64,000 nucleotides of DNA from Chryseobacterium angstadtii (GTDB lineage: Bacteria; Bacteroidota; Bacteroidia; Flavobacteriales; Weeksellaceae), in contig NZ_LFND01000003.1 in assembly GCF_001045465.1 (NCBI RefSeq), forward strand, positions 620,001-684,000, in the 5' to 3' direction. The translations under genes were made by a program, and so were the position numbers. Positions 8,776-17,780 of this stretch are shown here, in pieces. Each line of letters starts with the position of its first letter. Positions within the stretch are counted from its first letter, which is position 1. Under the pieces are notes generated by a model. It was given only the letters and a program-made list of their open reading frames with translations, made no database searches and had not been told where the DNA came from.

Positions 8776-11700
8776 ATGGTGAAAGCTCTACAATTATCAA
8801 TGTTATTCATTGCTGTTTTTGTTTTTTCACAGGCTTCTGGCGATATAAAGGTAAAAGATGCGGCCGGAAACGAAAGTTTTAATGTAACCTGTAATAATAA
8901 CCTCGATGCCAATGGCTGCCTGTCTCTTCATGTAGAATACCCGGTTCTGAAGCAGACTACCAGTTACGAAGTGAGTTCCACTCCTTACAATCCACCTGTT
9001 GCCCTGAATCAGGGAACACCACTTAATGCGGATTATGATGATTTATTTGCTGTAAAACTGGATCTACCTTTTAAATTCTGTTTTTTCAATCAGCATTTTG
9101 ATGCTCTTGTGGTAGGTTCCAACGGGATGATTACTTTTGATGCTGATCAGCTAGGGAATATTAACTATCCAAATGTACAATGGCAAAATCCTAATACCGG
9201 TCTTTCTAAAAATTCTATTTTCGGAGTTTATCATGATCTTGTTTTTTCTGCCGGAGATCCTTCAGAGATCTACTATTCTACCGTAGGAAATGCACCGTAC
9301 AGGAAATTTGTGATTAGTTTTTATGAAGGCAGAGTAGCAGGTTGTACAGACCGGTCTTCATCCCAGATTGTTTTGCACGAAACAACGAATGTTATTGAAG
9401 TTTTTGTAGAGAAAAAAATGACTCCCTGCCCAACCAGAAAATTTGAAAATGCACTCATTGGGGTGATTAATGCAGACGGAACAGCAGGATATTCGCCTGC
9501 TACAAGAAATACAGGGGTCTGGCAAGCTTCTCAGGAAGGTTGGAGATTCAGTCCGCTGGGAAACAATATAGTGCCTGAAGTCACATGGACGAATTCCCAG
9601 GGTCAGACCGTAGGAACCGGGATTCAGACAACGCTTTGCCCCACGCAGAATGAGACCTATACGGCCAGTGCTAATTTTGCCATTTGTGGAACCAGTACTC
9701 TTACTTTGACAGATGATTTTACCGTTACATTTGATCCTACGTATCCTGCAGCAAAAGATTTTACGCAGAATTTCTGTGGAAATGCGCCAGTTAATCTTAA
9801 TCTAAATAATTTTCAGTCAAATCTTACTTCTCAAAATCCGGCCAATTTTAATTTCAGTTTCCATACAACACTGCAAAATGCACAAAATGGAACGAATGCC
9901 ATCCCCACAGCTTATACCCTTACCGCCAATACCGTATTGTATGTAAGAATTCAAAATCCCAATGTTCCGGGATGTTTCAGGGTTGCTGTCTTAACCTTAA
10001 ATTTTCTCACCAAAAATTTGCTTAAAACTACTGTAGAAATTTGTGACACCAATAATGATAATGTAGAACCAAATTATAATCTATCCTTACTGAACAGCGA
10101 ACTTTTTCCAGCGGGAACTACAGGAATTTCTTATCATTTAACGCAAACGGATGCTCAGAATAATACCAATGCAGTAACAACAGCAAACATAACCACGAAT
10201 TTACTTCTCTGGGTAAGACTTCAGGATACAGACTGTACTTATGTTTTAGGACCTGTACGTTTTAATTTCAAACCCGGAGTTAATATTAATTCACCTATCA
10301 ATTTTTCTTATTCGGTTTGTGATATTAATGCAGATAACAGTGAGCCTTTTGATTATGCTGTCACTATTGGTCCGCTTATAACAACCCAACCCGGAGCTGT
10401 TTTTACAGCTTTTGAAACCTATGATGAAGCTCTTGCAGGTACAGGAACCGGTTTAATAACAATTAGGGAAGGCATATATCAGATTTTTATCAGGGTTCAG
10501 ATCCCGAACGGATGCTTTGCCATTGTTCCCGTGAATATGAATGTGACGTTTACAAAAATTATCGTAGAGGTAAAGAATGAATATATTTGTTTTAATGGGA
10601 CAGATGATATTAGTATCAATCTCACTACGCTTTCGGCAGGTATGCTTATTGCTCCGCCCACAGTTCCGGTCACCGAATTTTACGATGATTTTACAGCAGC
10701 CACAGCAGGGGTAAATCCCATCAGTCCTAATCAGGTGATTACGACTGACGGAAATCTGGTCATAAAAACATATTTTGTACGTTTTGAGCAGTCTGACCTT
10801 TGCTATACGATACGACCTATTAATGTTCATTTAGTGCATCCTGTTATTATTCAGTCCAACTTTACAGTTTGTGATTATGACCATAATAACACAGAAACGA
10901 TACAGCTGGATCAGTACTCGGCTGCTATGGTGGGAAATCAGGTGGCAACAACAGCATTTTACCCGACAATGGCTGATGCGCAGAATGGAACTAATGCAAT
11001 AACTACTTTAATAGTGACGGGCAATCATCAGATTTTTGTAAAAATTACTTCCTATAATTGTCATGAAATTTATCCTGTAAATTTCAGTCTTACTTCAAAC
11101 TCCGGAGTCAATTCGCAGGTGAATATTATCGTTAACAATATTTGCGATAATAACAACGACGGATCTGAAGACTATAACTTGCTGCTGGCTCAGCCTCAGA
11201 TCTATAATGGAGCGAATGCTACTTTTACCTATTATCTTAATTATGATCCCGCCACGCACGTTTTTTCCAATCCGATCAATAACCCGGGGCAGTTTCCGGT
11301 AGCAGGAAATGCGACAGTATACGTTAAAGTTGAATTCAATAACAGTGAATGTTTCTCGGTGGCGAAAGTCAATATACAAATGACATTTTTAGCCCCAATC
11401 CGGTTGAATAATGCAATATTGAATACCTGTGATAAAAATTTTGATTTAAATGAAACATTCCAGTTAAATGACGCCGTACCTCAGTTGTTCATTCCTGCGC
11501 AAAATACGGTGCCGCTTTCAAACATTACCATATCTTACTATCTCACATCTGCAGAAGCCAACGCTGGAAATCCGGCCAGCCAGATTGGAAATACGATCAC
11601 TACCAATGTTTCCATGCTGATGGTCTGGGCAAGATTTCAATCCAATACCACAGGCTGTTATTCTATAGCTTCAATTCAGCTGAATACTTATTTCCCTCCA

Positions 11701-12975
11701 AAAGCGATAAGTACAACCATCAGTGTTTGTGATGAAAATCTGGATGGAAGCTACGAAGTCAATTTATTGAATTATACAGGTTCAATGGTTAATACACCTA
11801 ATGCAGCCAATACTTTCAGTTTTTATCTTACCCAGCAGGACGCACAAAACGGGGTGAACGCCATTGCTAATCCGAGTAATTACACGGCTAATCCTTTCCC
11901 TTTGCAGATCTGGGTGAAAGTACAGAATATTCCGGGTTGTGATGATATTGTGAAAATAAATTTTGTTTTTGGAACTAAACTGACCCTTCAAAATCCTGGT
12001 CCTTTCCAGCTTAACAATGTTTGTGATAATGGAAATGATGGAATTGAAAATGTTAATTTAACACAATTTGAGCAACAGCTCAATCCTGGTGGTAACGCAA
12101 CATTTATATATTATCCTTCTTTGGCTGACATGAACGCCAATACGAATGTAATTCCAAATCCTTCAGTGTATTTATTTAACCAAAATACAGGTCCCAATAT
12201 CATTTATGTAAAAGTAAGTATTCCTGAATTTTGTTCCGAAAAGGCAGAAATTCACCTTTCTTTAAAAAAGCCTCCTTTTTTTACAATGCCTGTGCAATAT
12301 ATCTGTCCTGACGGTTCACTTACTTACACAGCCCAGGTTCCGGGATATACCATTGTAAGCTATGCTTGGACCCATCCTAATGGACAGGTCATTTCAACAG
12401 CAGCTACCGTTACCGGAATCAAAACTCCAGGAATATACAGTCTTACCGTAACATCGGATAATGGATGTACTTATACAGCAACTCTTGAAGTTAAATATTA
12501 TGAGGTACCGGTTATTCAAAGAATTGATGTTAATAATAATCAATGTACAGTATTTGCAACAGGTTCAAAAACAATCCTGTATTCTATAGACGGAATTAAT
12601 TGGCAGACAAGTAATATATTCTATAATTTACCGAGAGAAATTATTACGTTCTATGTGAAATATAAAGATGAGGCATGTATTGTAACCCATGAAGAATTGA
12701 TTCTGGATATTAAAAACACTATTACCCCTAATGGAGACGGCCATAATGATCAGTGGGTTATAAAAAATCTCCGGATTTTTGGTGGAGGTATGACCAATGT
12801 GAAGATATTTGACCGATATCAGTCCTTAATATTTGAGCAAAGTACAAATACACAGATTGTATGGGACGGAACTATAGCCGGAAGAGTGATTCCTACAGCC
12901 ACCTACTGGTATGTGATCACCCTGCCGAACGGTAAAGTAATTTCAGGCTGGCTTCTCGTTAAAAATACGAAGTAA
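8776..12975 (+). CDS. Giant repeat surface protein with type B T9SS C-terminal domain
   Basis: 1399 residues. The N-terminus (MVKALQLSMLFIAVFVFSQ) is a signal peptide; residues about 30-260 form a distinct head domain. From about residue 330 onward the chain repeats roughly every 85-110 residues, most units opening with CD-x-N-x-D-x-x-E-x-x-x-L (for example ICDTNNDNVEPNY, VCDINADNSEP, ICDNNNDGSEDYNL, TCDKNFDLNETFQL, VCDENLDGSYEVNL, VCDNGNDGIENVNL); I count about eight or nine. The DxNxDG pattern suggests Ca-binding loops. The C-terminus has ITPNGDGHNDQWVIKNL, the mark of the gliding-motility type B sorting domain, so export is by type IX secretion. An adhesin role is inferred. Confidence 0.9.
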   Translation: MVKALQLSMLFIAVFVFSQASGDIKVKDAAGNESFNVTCNNNLDANGCLSLHVEYPVLKQTTSYEVSSTPYNPPVALNQGTPLNADYDDLFAVKLDLPFKFCFFNQHFDALVVGSNGMITFDADQLGNINYPNVQWQNPNTGLSKNSIFGVYHDLVFSAGDPSEIYYSTVGNAPYRKFVISFYEGRVAGCTDRSSSQIVLHETTNVIEVFVEKKMTPCPTRKFENALIGVINADGTAGYSPATRNTGVWQASQEGWRFSPLGNNIVPEVTWTNSQGQTVGTGIQTTLCPTQNETYTASANFAICGTSTLTLTDDFTVTFDPTYPAAKDFTQNFCGNAPVNLNLNNFQSNLTSQNPANFNFSFHTTLQNAQNGTNAIPTAYTLTANTVLYVRIQNPNVPGCFRVAVLTLNFLTKNLLKTTVEICDTNNDNVEPNYNLSLLNSELFPAGTTGISYHLTQTDAQNNTNAVTTANITTNLLLWVRLQDTDCTYVLGPVRFNFKPGVNINSPINFSYSVCDINADNSEPFDYAVTIGPLITTQPGAVFTAFETYDEALAGTGTGLITIREGIYQIFIRVQIPNGCFAIVPVNMNVTFTKIIVEVKNEYICFNGTDDISINLTTLSAGMLIAPPTVPVTEFYDDFTAATAGVNPISPNQVITTDGNLVIKTYFVRFEQSDLCYTIRPINVHLVHPVIIQSNFTVCDYDHNNTETIQLDQYSAAMVGNQVATTAFYPTMADAQNGTNAITTLIVTGNHQIFVKITSYNCHEIYPVNFSLTSNSGVNSQVNIIVNNICDNNNDGSEDYNLLLAQPQIYNGANATFTYYLNYDPATHVFSNPINNPGQFPVAGNATVYVKVEFNNSECFSVAKVNIQMTFLAPIRLNNAILNTCDKNFDLNETFQLNDAVPQLFIPAQNTVPLSNITISYYLTSAEANAGNPASQIGNTITTNVSMLMVWARFQSNTTGCYSIASIQLNTYFPPKAISTTISVCDENLDGSYEVNLLNYTGSMVNTPNAANTFSFYLTQQDAQNGVNAIANPSNYTANPFPLQIWVKVQNIPGCDDIVKINFVFGTKLTLQNPGPFQLNNVCDNGNDGIENVNLTQFEQQLNPGGNATFIYYPSLADMNANTNVIPNPSVYLFNQNTGPNIIYVKVSIPEFCSEKAEIHLSLKKPPFFTMPVQYICPDGSLTYTAQVPGYTIVSYAWTHPNGQVISTAATVTGIKTPGIYSLTVTSDNGCTYTATLEVKYYEVPVIQRIDVNNNQCTVFATGSKTILYSIDGINWQTSNIFYNLPREIITFYVKYKDEACIVTHEELILDIKNTITPNGDGHNDQWVIKNLRIFGGGMTNVKIFDRYQSLIFEQSTNTQIVWDGTIAGRVIPTATYWYVITLPNGKVISGWLLVKNTK

Positions 12976-12981
12976 AATGTA

Positions 12982-13050
12982 AAATTTTCATATCACCACA
13001 TTATCACATCATCAAATCATCACATCACCCGAATCAACACATCACGAAAT
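12982..13050 (+). repeat. Degenerate short tandem array (about 8-bp period)
   Basis: Between the surface protein and urocanase the units ATCACATC, ATCAAATC, ATCACATC, ACCCGAATC, AACACATC run consecutively. It is non-coding and slippage-prone in appearance. Confidence 0.6.
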
Positions 13051-13130
13051 TCCCTTGCCTATATTTCCTAATTTGAATATCTTTAAAACTTCAAACATTT
13101 TATTCTAAACATTGAATTTTAAATAGCCAT

Positions 13131-15116
13131 ATGACATTTCAGGAACAGATACAGCAGGGGATTCCAAATCAGCTGCCACAGCCTAAACCATACGAAACCA
13201 ATATCAACCATGCACCAAAGCGTAAAGAAATTTTAGGAGAAGAAGAAAAGAAGCTTGCTCTGAAGAATGCACTGCGTTATTTCGAACCTCAGTTTCATGC
13301 AGAGTTATTGCCTGAATTTAAGGAGGAACTGGAAAAATACGGAAGAATTTATATGTATCGTTTCCGTCCGGATTATGAAATGAAAGCAAGATCTATTGCG
13401 GATTATCCCGGGAAATCTGAGCAGGCGAAAGCCATTATGCTGATGATTCAGAACAACCTGGATTATGCCGTGGCGCAGCATCCTCACGAACTGATTACGT
13501 ACGGAGGAAATGGGGCGGTATTTTCAAACTGGGCTCAGTATCTTTTAACGATGAAATATTTGTCTGAAATGACGAATGAACAGACGCTGGTGATGTATTC
13601 CGGCCATCCGATGGGGCTTTTCCCGTCTCATAAAGATGCTCCAAGAGTGGTGGTAACAAACGGTATGATGATCCCGAACTATTCCAAACCGGATGATTGG
13701 GAGAAATTCAATGCTTTAGGGGTTACGCAATATGGACAGATGACAGCGGGAAGTTATATGTATATTGGTCCGCAGGGGATTGTTCATGGAACTACGATTA
13801 CTGTTCTGAATGCATTCAGAAAGATTAAAAAAGATCCGAAAGGAGGCCTTTTTGTAACCTCGGGATTAGGGGGAATGAGTGGTGCACAGCCAAAAGCAGG
13901 GAATATTGCAGGCTGTGTGACTGTATGTGCTGAAGTGAATCCAAAGATCACAAAAATCCGTCACGAACAGAAGTGGGTGAACGAGATCCATGAAAATATA
14001 GATGAACTGATAGAAAGAGTAAGAAAAGCTCAGGAAAATAAAGAAACCGTTTCTCTTGCTTATCTGGGGAATATTGTGGAAGTCTGGGAGAAATTCGATG
14101 AGAAAAATTTAAAGATTGATATCGGTTCAGATCAGACATCGCTTCACAATCCTTGGGCTGGCGGTTATTATCCGGCAGGACAAAGCTTTGAGGAATCAAA
14201 CAGAATGATGGCTGAAGAACCTGAATTATTCAAAGAGAAAGTTCAGGAAACATTAAGAAGACACGCTGCAGCCATCAACAAACATACTCAGAAAGGAATG
14301 TATTTCTTTGACTATGGAAATGCCTTTTTATTGGAGGCTTCAAGAGCCGGAGCAGATGTAATGGCAGAGAATCCAAGCTTGGGAAGAGAATTTAAATATC
14401 CGAGCTATGTTCAGGATATTATGGGACCTATGTGCTTCGATTATGGTTTCGGTCCGTTCCGTTGGGTATGTGCCAGCGGAAATCCGGAAGATTTACAGAA
14501 AACGGACGACATTGCATGTGCTGTTCTGGAAGAGATGGTGAAAAACTCTCCTGAAGAAATCCAGCAGCAGATGAAAGACAATATTCAGTGGATCAAAGGC
14601 GCTCAGGAAAATAAACTGGTGGTAGGTTCTCAGGCAAGAATTCTTTATGCAGATGCAGAAGGAAGAATGAAAATTGCGGAAGCTTTCAACAATGCCATCA
14701 AAAACGGAGAGATCGGACCGGTAGTTTTAGGAAGAGATCACCATGATGTTTCCGGTACGGATTCGCCTTACAGAGAGACTTCCAACATCTATGACGGTTC
14801 AAGATTTACGGCAGATATGGCGATTCACAATGTGATTGGTGACAGTTTCCGTGGCGCTACATGGGTTTCCATCCATAACGGAGGTGGAGTAGGCTGGGGC
14901 GAAGTGATCAACGGAGGTTTCGGAATGCTGCTGGACGGAAGTGAAGATGCAGACCGAAGACTGAAATCCATGCTCTTCTGGGATGTAAACAACGGTATCT
15001 CAAGAAGAAGCTGGGCCAGAAATGAAGGTGCTGTTTTCGCTATTAAAAGAGCAATGGAGGCAGAACCGAATCTGAAGGTGACACTACCGAATTTTGTGGA
15101 TGAGAGTTTGTTTTAA
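13131..15116 (+). CDS. hutU: Urocanate hydratase (long form)
   Basis: 661 residues. Urocanase signatures are dense: TYGGNGAVFSNWAQYLL, SGHPMGLFPSHKDAPRVV, QMTAGSYMYIGPQGIVHGTT, the NAD-binding segment TSGLGGMSGAQPKAG, the FGPFRWVCASG segment with Cys at about residue 447, and GGGVGWGEVINGGFGM. It hydrates urocanate to imidazolonepropionate using tightly bound NAD+, the second step of histidine degradation, in the cytosol. It is about 100 residues longer than the proteobacterial enzyme; a longer form is common in Bacteroidota (family knowledge). The other hut genes are not in the window, so the pathway is not clustered here. Confidence 0.96.
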   Translation: MTFQEQIQQGIPNQLPQPKPYETNINHAPKRKEILGEEEKKLALKNALRYFEPQFHAELLPEFKEELEKYGRIYMYRFRPDYEMKARSIADYPGKSEQAKAIMLMIQNNLDYAVAQHPHELITYGGNGAVFSNWAQYLLTMKYLSEMTNEQTLVMYSGHPMGLFPSHKDAPRVVVTNGMMIPNYSKPDDWEKFNALGVTQYGQMTAGSYMYIGPQGIVHGTTITVLNAFRKIKKDPKGGLFVTSGLGGMSGAQPKAGNIAGCVTVCAEVNPKITKIRHEQKWVNEIHENIDELIERVRKAQENKETVSLAYLGNIVEVWEKFDEKNLKIDIGSDQTSLHNPWAGGYYPAGQSFEESNRMMAEEPELFKEKVQETLRRHAAAINKHTQKGMYFFDYGNAFLLEASRAGADVMAENPSLGREFKYPSYVQDIMGPMCFDYGFGPFRWVCASGNPEDLQKTDDIACAVLEEMVKNSPEEIQQQMKDNIQWIKGAQENKLVVGSQARILYADAEGRMKIAEAFNNAIKNGEIGPVVLGRDHHDVSGTDSPYRETSNIYDGSRFTADMAIHNVIGDSFRGATWVSIHNGGGVGWGEVINGGFGMLLDGSEDADRRLKSMLFWDVNNGISRRSWARNEGAVFAIKRAMEAEPNLKVTLPNFVDESLF

Positions 15117-15141
15117 TTAAAAAAGAAATTAGATCATAAAT

Positions 15142-15177
15142 GACTTTGCTGTATTTTGTATAGCAAAGTTTTTTTAT
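15142..15177 (+). terminator. Terminator after hutU
   Basis: ACTTTGCT at 15143-15150 pairs with AGCAAAGT at 15162-15169, followed by a T-rich run. Confidence 0.7.
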
Positions 15178-15213
15178 TTTTATTCAAAACTATCTAAAGT
15201 TATTTTACGATAT

Positions 15214-16152
15214 ATGAGAAAATATATTTTAGCTGCAATATTGGGGTTTTTGCTCTCAGGCCCTGTTTCAGGTTGTCTTAATGGAGATACTAAACTGTTG
15301 GCAAACGGGGAAATGCTGTTTGGAGATTATGAGGGATTTGTTCCTTACGGACACAATTTCGGAGGAAATGATCGTTTAAAAGAATTGTTAGTATCACTTG
15401 AAAAAGGATATAAAGAAACTAAACATGTAGACTACCTTTCGGATCAGGGATATATTTTGATCCTACAAGGGAAATACAGGGAAGCGGTTGACTTATACAA
15501 AAGAATTGAATCTATGGCTCCCGGCAGATATTCCACAGCTTCCAATATGGGAACAGCTTATGAACTTTTGGGAAATGATAAGGAAGCTTTACGCTGGATT
15601 GAAAGATCTGTGAAGATCAGTTCAAAATCACATTTTTATTCAGAATGGATTCACATTAATATTTTAAAAGCTAAACTTAAAGGCGAAAAATATTTTACCT
15701 CCCAACATTTGATCAACACTGATTTTGGAAAAGAAGATCTTCCAAAATCAACATTGAAAAAAGAAGGTTTGGAGCTCCTTAGAGAACAGCTTTATTATCA
15801 GTTAAACGAAAGAATATCTTTTGTAGTGCCTAAAGATAAAATAGTGGCACAGCTTCTTTTTGATCTGGGAAACATTTCTTATTTGCTGGCAGATAAAGAT
15901 GGTGCCCGGGAAACTTTTGAAAAAGCGAAGGAATATGGTTTTGAAGATCCTATATTGAAAATAAGAATTGAACTTTATCATCCACCTATTATTGATCATG
16001 CAAAAAAGGAAATTAAAAAAGAGCTTAAATTTCAGACGAAACAGGTTAGAAGATCTCAACTTATTGGGATTTTTGTTTCTATTTTATCACTGCTGCTTTC
16101 AGGATTAATTGTTTTTATTTTCAGAAAGAAAATATTTCCGATGCTTAAATAG
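15214..16152 (+). CDS. TPR-type exported protein with C-terminal membrane anchor
   Basis: 312 residues. The N-terminus MRKYILAAILGFLLSGPVSGC ends in VSGC, a plausible lipobox. Residues about 60-130 (DYLSDQGYILILQGKYREAVDLYKRI, ASNMGTAYELLGNDKEALRWIERSV) and 215-240 (LFDLGNISYLLADKDGARETFEKAKEYG) are tetratricopeptide repeats. The last 30 residues form a hydrophobic helix (IGIFVSILSLLLSGLIVFIF) followed by RKK. A protein with both a lipobox and a C-terminal membrane helix is unusual; one of them may be non-functional. No partner is evident. It is preceded by the hutU terminator, so it has its own promoter. Confidence 0.75.
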   Translation: MRKYILAAILGFLLSGPVSGCLNGDTKLLANGEMLFGDYEGFVPYGHNFGGNDRLKELLVSLEKGYKETKHVDYLSDQGYILILQGKYREAVDLYKRIESMAPGRYSTASNMGTAYELLGNDKEALRWIERSVKISSKSHFYSEWIHINILKAKLKGEKYFTSQHLINTDFGKEDLPKSTLKKEGLELLREQLYYQLNERISFVVPKDKIVAQLLFDLGNISYLLADKDGARETFEKAKEYGFEDPILKIRIELYHPPIIDHAKKEIKKELKFQTKQVRRSQLIGIFVSILSLLLSGLIVFIFRKKIFPMLK

Positions 16153-16212
16153 AGTTTATTGAATTAAATCTTTTCATAATTCAACAAGTTGGATCAAAAT
16201 ATTTCAGTTGCG

Positions 16213-16242
16213 TTTCCAACCTTTATTGTAAATCTTGCATCT
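16213..16242 (+). promoter_or_regulatory. Putative ECF-type promoter, copy 1 (CCAACC-N15-GCATCT)
   Basis: TTTCCAACCTTT at 16213-16224 and GCATCT at 16237-16242. The same two boxes with identical spacing precede the paralogue at 17001, and the following leader (AAAAAAGAGA-Y-TATG) is also shared. Confidence 0.5.
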
Positions 16243-16266
16243 TTATTAGAAATTAAAAAAGAGATT

Positions 16267-16833
16267 ATGAAACTTACCATATCAAAACCATGTCATGAAA
16301 ATTGGGACACCATGAGTCCCGATGAAAAAGGAAAATTTTGCTCTGTTTGTTCTAAAGTGGTTAAGGACTTTACCAACTTTTCAGATGAAGAATTGTTGGC
16401 CAATTTTAATTCTGATGAAAAAGTCTGTGGAAGATTTACACAGGACCAATTAGAACGGAATTTAAACTTTTCACTAACAGGCAAACTGGCATTAGGATTA
16501 TTGGCTGCAGGAGGAATGATAACCACCGCCAATGCGCAGGAATTAAAAGGGGAAGAAGTGAAAAAGATTGACTTTAAAAAAGGGCTGCCTGCTGTAGAGG
16601 TTATTAACAATACCATCAATAAAACCATATGGCTAGGTATGCCAACAAAAGAAAACATTGAATCTACACAGCCTTTGATCTTATTGGATGATAAGAAAAT
16701 ATCTGAAGAAAGAATGAAAAAGATCAATTCTGATCAGGTAAAAAGTATAAAAGTCCTTTCTGGTGAAGGGGCAGTAAAGCTTTATGGTAACAAGGGGAGA
16801 AATGGAGTTATTGTTATCGAAAGTAAGAAATAA
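16267..16833 (+). CDS. Cys-motif membrane protein with TonB-plug-like C-terminus (paralogue 1)
   Basis: Start set at ATG 16267 (188 residues) because the paralogue downstream begins at the same motif and the duplicated leader ends here; the open frame extends 26 codons up through the promoter. The N-terminus reads ISKPCHENWDTMSPDEKG then KFCSVCSKVVKDFTNF, with Cys at PCHENW and an FCSVC pair that could bind metal or heme-like ligands. A hydrophobic segment (KLALGLLAAGGMITTANA) follows. The C-terminus ends GEGAVKLYGNKGRNGVIVIESKK, very like the TonB-receptor plug motif ATALYG...NGVIxI. So a soluble Cys domain, a helix and an isolated plug-like domain. Function unknown. Confidence 0.75.
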   Translation: MKLTISKPCHENWDTMSPDEKGKFCSVCSKVVKDFTNFSDEELLANFNSDEKVCGRFTQDQLERNLNFSLTGKLALGLLAAGGMITTANAQELKGEEVKKIDFKKGLPAVEVINNTINKTIWLGMPTKENIESTQPLILLDDKKISEERMKKINSDQVKSIKVLSGEGAVKLYGNKGRNGVIVIESKK

Positions 16834-16952
16834 GGGCTTCAAAAAAAACATATAATTTCAAGCTTTAGATTGATCTCCATTTTTGCTTTTAATCAAAAAG
16901 AATATATCGCTGAATTTTTTGTATAGAATTTATCTAAATTTTCAGGATACTC

Positions 16953-16982
16953 TTTCCAACCTTTTTCAGAATCAAAGCATCT
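16953..16982 (+). promoter_or_regulatory. Putative ECF-type promoter, copy 2 (CCAACC-N15-GCATCT)
   Basis: TTTCCAACCTTT at 16953-16964 and GCATCT at 16977-16982, ATG at 17001. Spacing between the boxes is identical to copy 1. Confidence 0.5.
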
Positions 16983-17000
16983 TTATTTAAAAAAGAGACT

Positions 17001-17720
17001 ATGAAAATCACGATACCAAAACCATGTCACGAAAATTGGGAAATGATGACCCCCGATGAAAAAGGAAGATTCTGTTCCGTCTGCTCGAAAACAGTTCACG
17101 ATTTTACTTCTGCTTCTGATCAGGAGATTATAGAGGTTTTTTCTCATTCTTCAGAAGTTATTTGCGGAAATTTTAACACATCGCAGCTTAACAGAGATCT
17201 GAACTATTCTTTGATTAATTCATTGTTTACGAAGTTTGCGGTAGGTTTTATGTTGACAACAGGAGGATTTGTTTCTGTACATGCACAGCAAAATGAGATT
17301 CATGATACTTTAAAATCAGACGAACTAAAAGATGTAGTGATTTTTCAAAAGAAACAAAAAATGCTGCTTGGTTCAACGACAGTAGTACCGGGAAATCTTT
17401 TGGTGAATGCTCAACAGAATGATATGCAGGCAAAGTTAAGCGGTTTGATTGGCAATGGAGTTCCTACTGTACCAAAAGACAGTACTCCTCACCAGAAAAT
17501 AACAATAGGAGGTGCTACATCTACATTAAGAAATGCTGAAAAACCTTTGTGTATCATTAATGGAAAGGTGAGCAGCCTGGAAGAACTCAATACGATGGAT
17601 TCTAATATGATAGAAACCATGAATGTTCTGAGAGGAGCCTCTGCCACTGCGGTCTATGGTGAAAAGGCCCGGAACGGAGTCATCATTATTAAAACGAAAA
17701 AAGGGAAGATTAAGAAGTAA
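17001..17720 (+). CDS. Cys-motif membrane protein with TonB-plug-like C-terminus (paralogue 2)
   Basis: 239 residues, paralogous to the preceding gene: MKITIPKPCHENWEMMTPDEKG and FCSVCSKTVHDFTSAS align with it throughout. A hydrophobic segment (FTKFAVGFMLTTGGFVSVHAQ) ends in HAQ, which could be cleaved or span the membrane. The C-terminal region (GGATSTLRNAEKPLCIINGKVSS ... ETMNVLRGASATAVYGEKARNGVIIIKTKK) is a good match to the TonB-dependent receptor plug, which is longer here than in paralogue 1. There is no beta-barrel, so it cannot be a receptor by itself. The stop codon is part of the long terminator stem that follows. Confidence 0.78.
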   Translation: MKITIPKPCHENWEMMTPDEKGRFCSVCSKTVHDFTSASDQEIIEVFSHSSEVICGNFNTSQLNRDLNYSLINSLFTKFAVGFMLTTGGFVSVHAQQNEIHDTLKSDELKDVVIFQKKQKMLLGSTTVVPGNLLVNAQQNDMQAKLSGLIGNGVPTVPKDSTPHQKITIGGATSTLRNAEKPLCIINGKVSSLEELNTMDSNMIETMNVLRGASATAVYGEKARNGVIIIKTKKGKIKK

Positions 17721-17760
17721 AACAGGCTGCGGCGATCGAAGATCGCCGCAGCCTGTTTTA
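17718..17760. terminator. Very long perfect hairpin, bidirectional terminator
   Basis: TAAAACAGGCTGCGGCGATC at 17718-17737, loop GAA, then its exact 20-nt reverse complement at 17741-17760. It separates the plus-strand paralogue from the convergent minus-strand peroxidase gene. Confidence 0.85.
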
Positions 17761-17780
17761 TCATAGTTTAAAAGCAAAAC

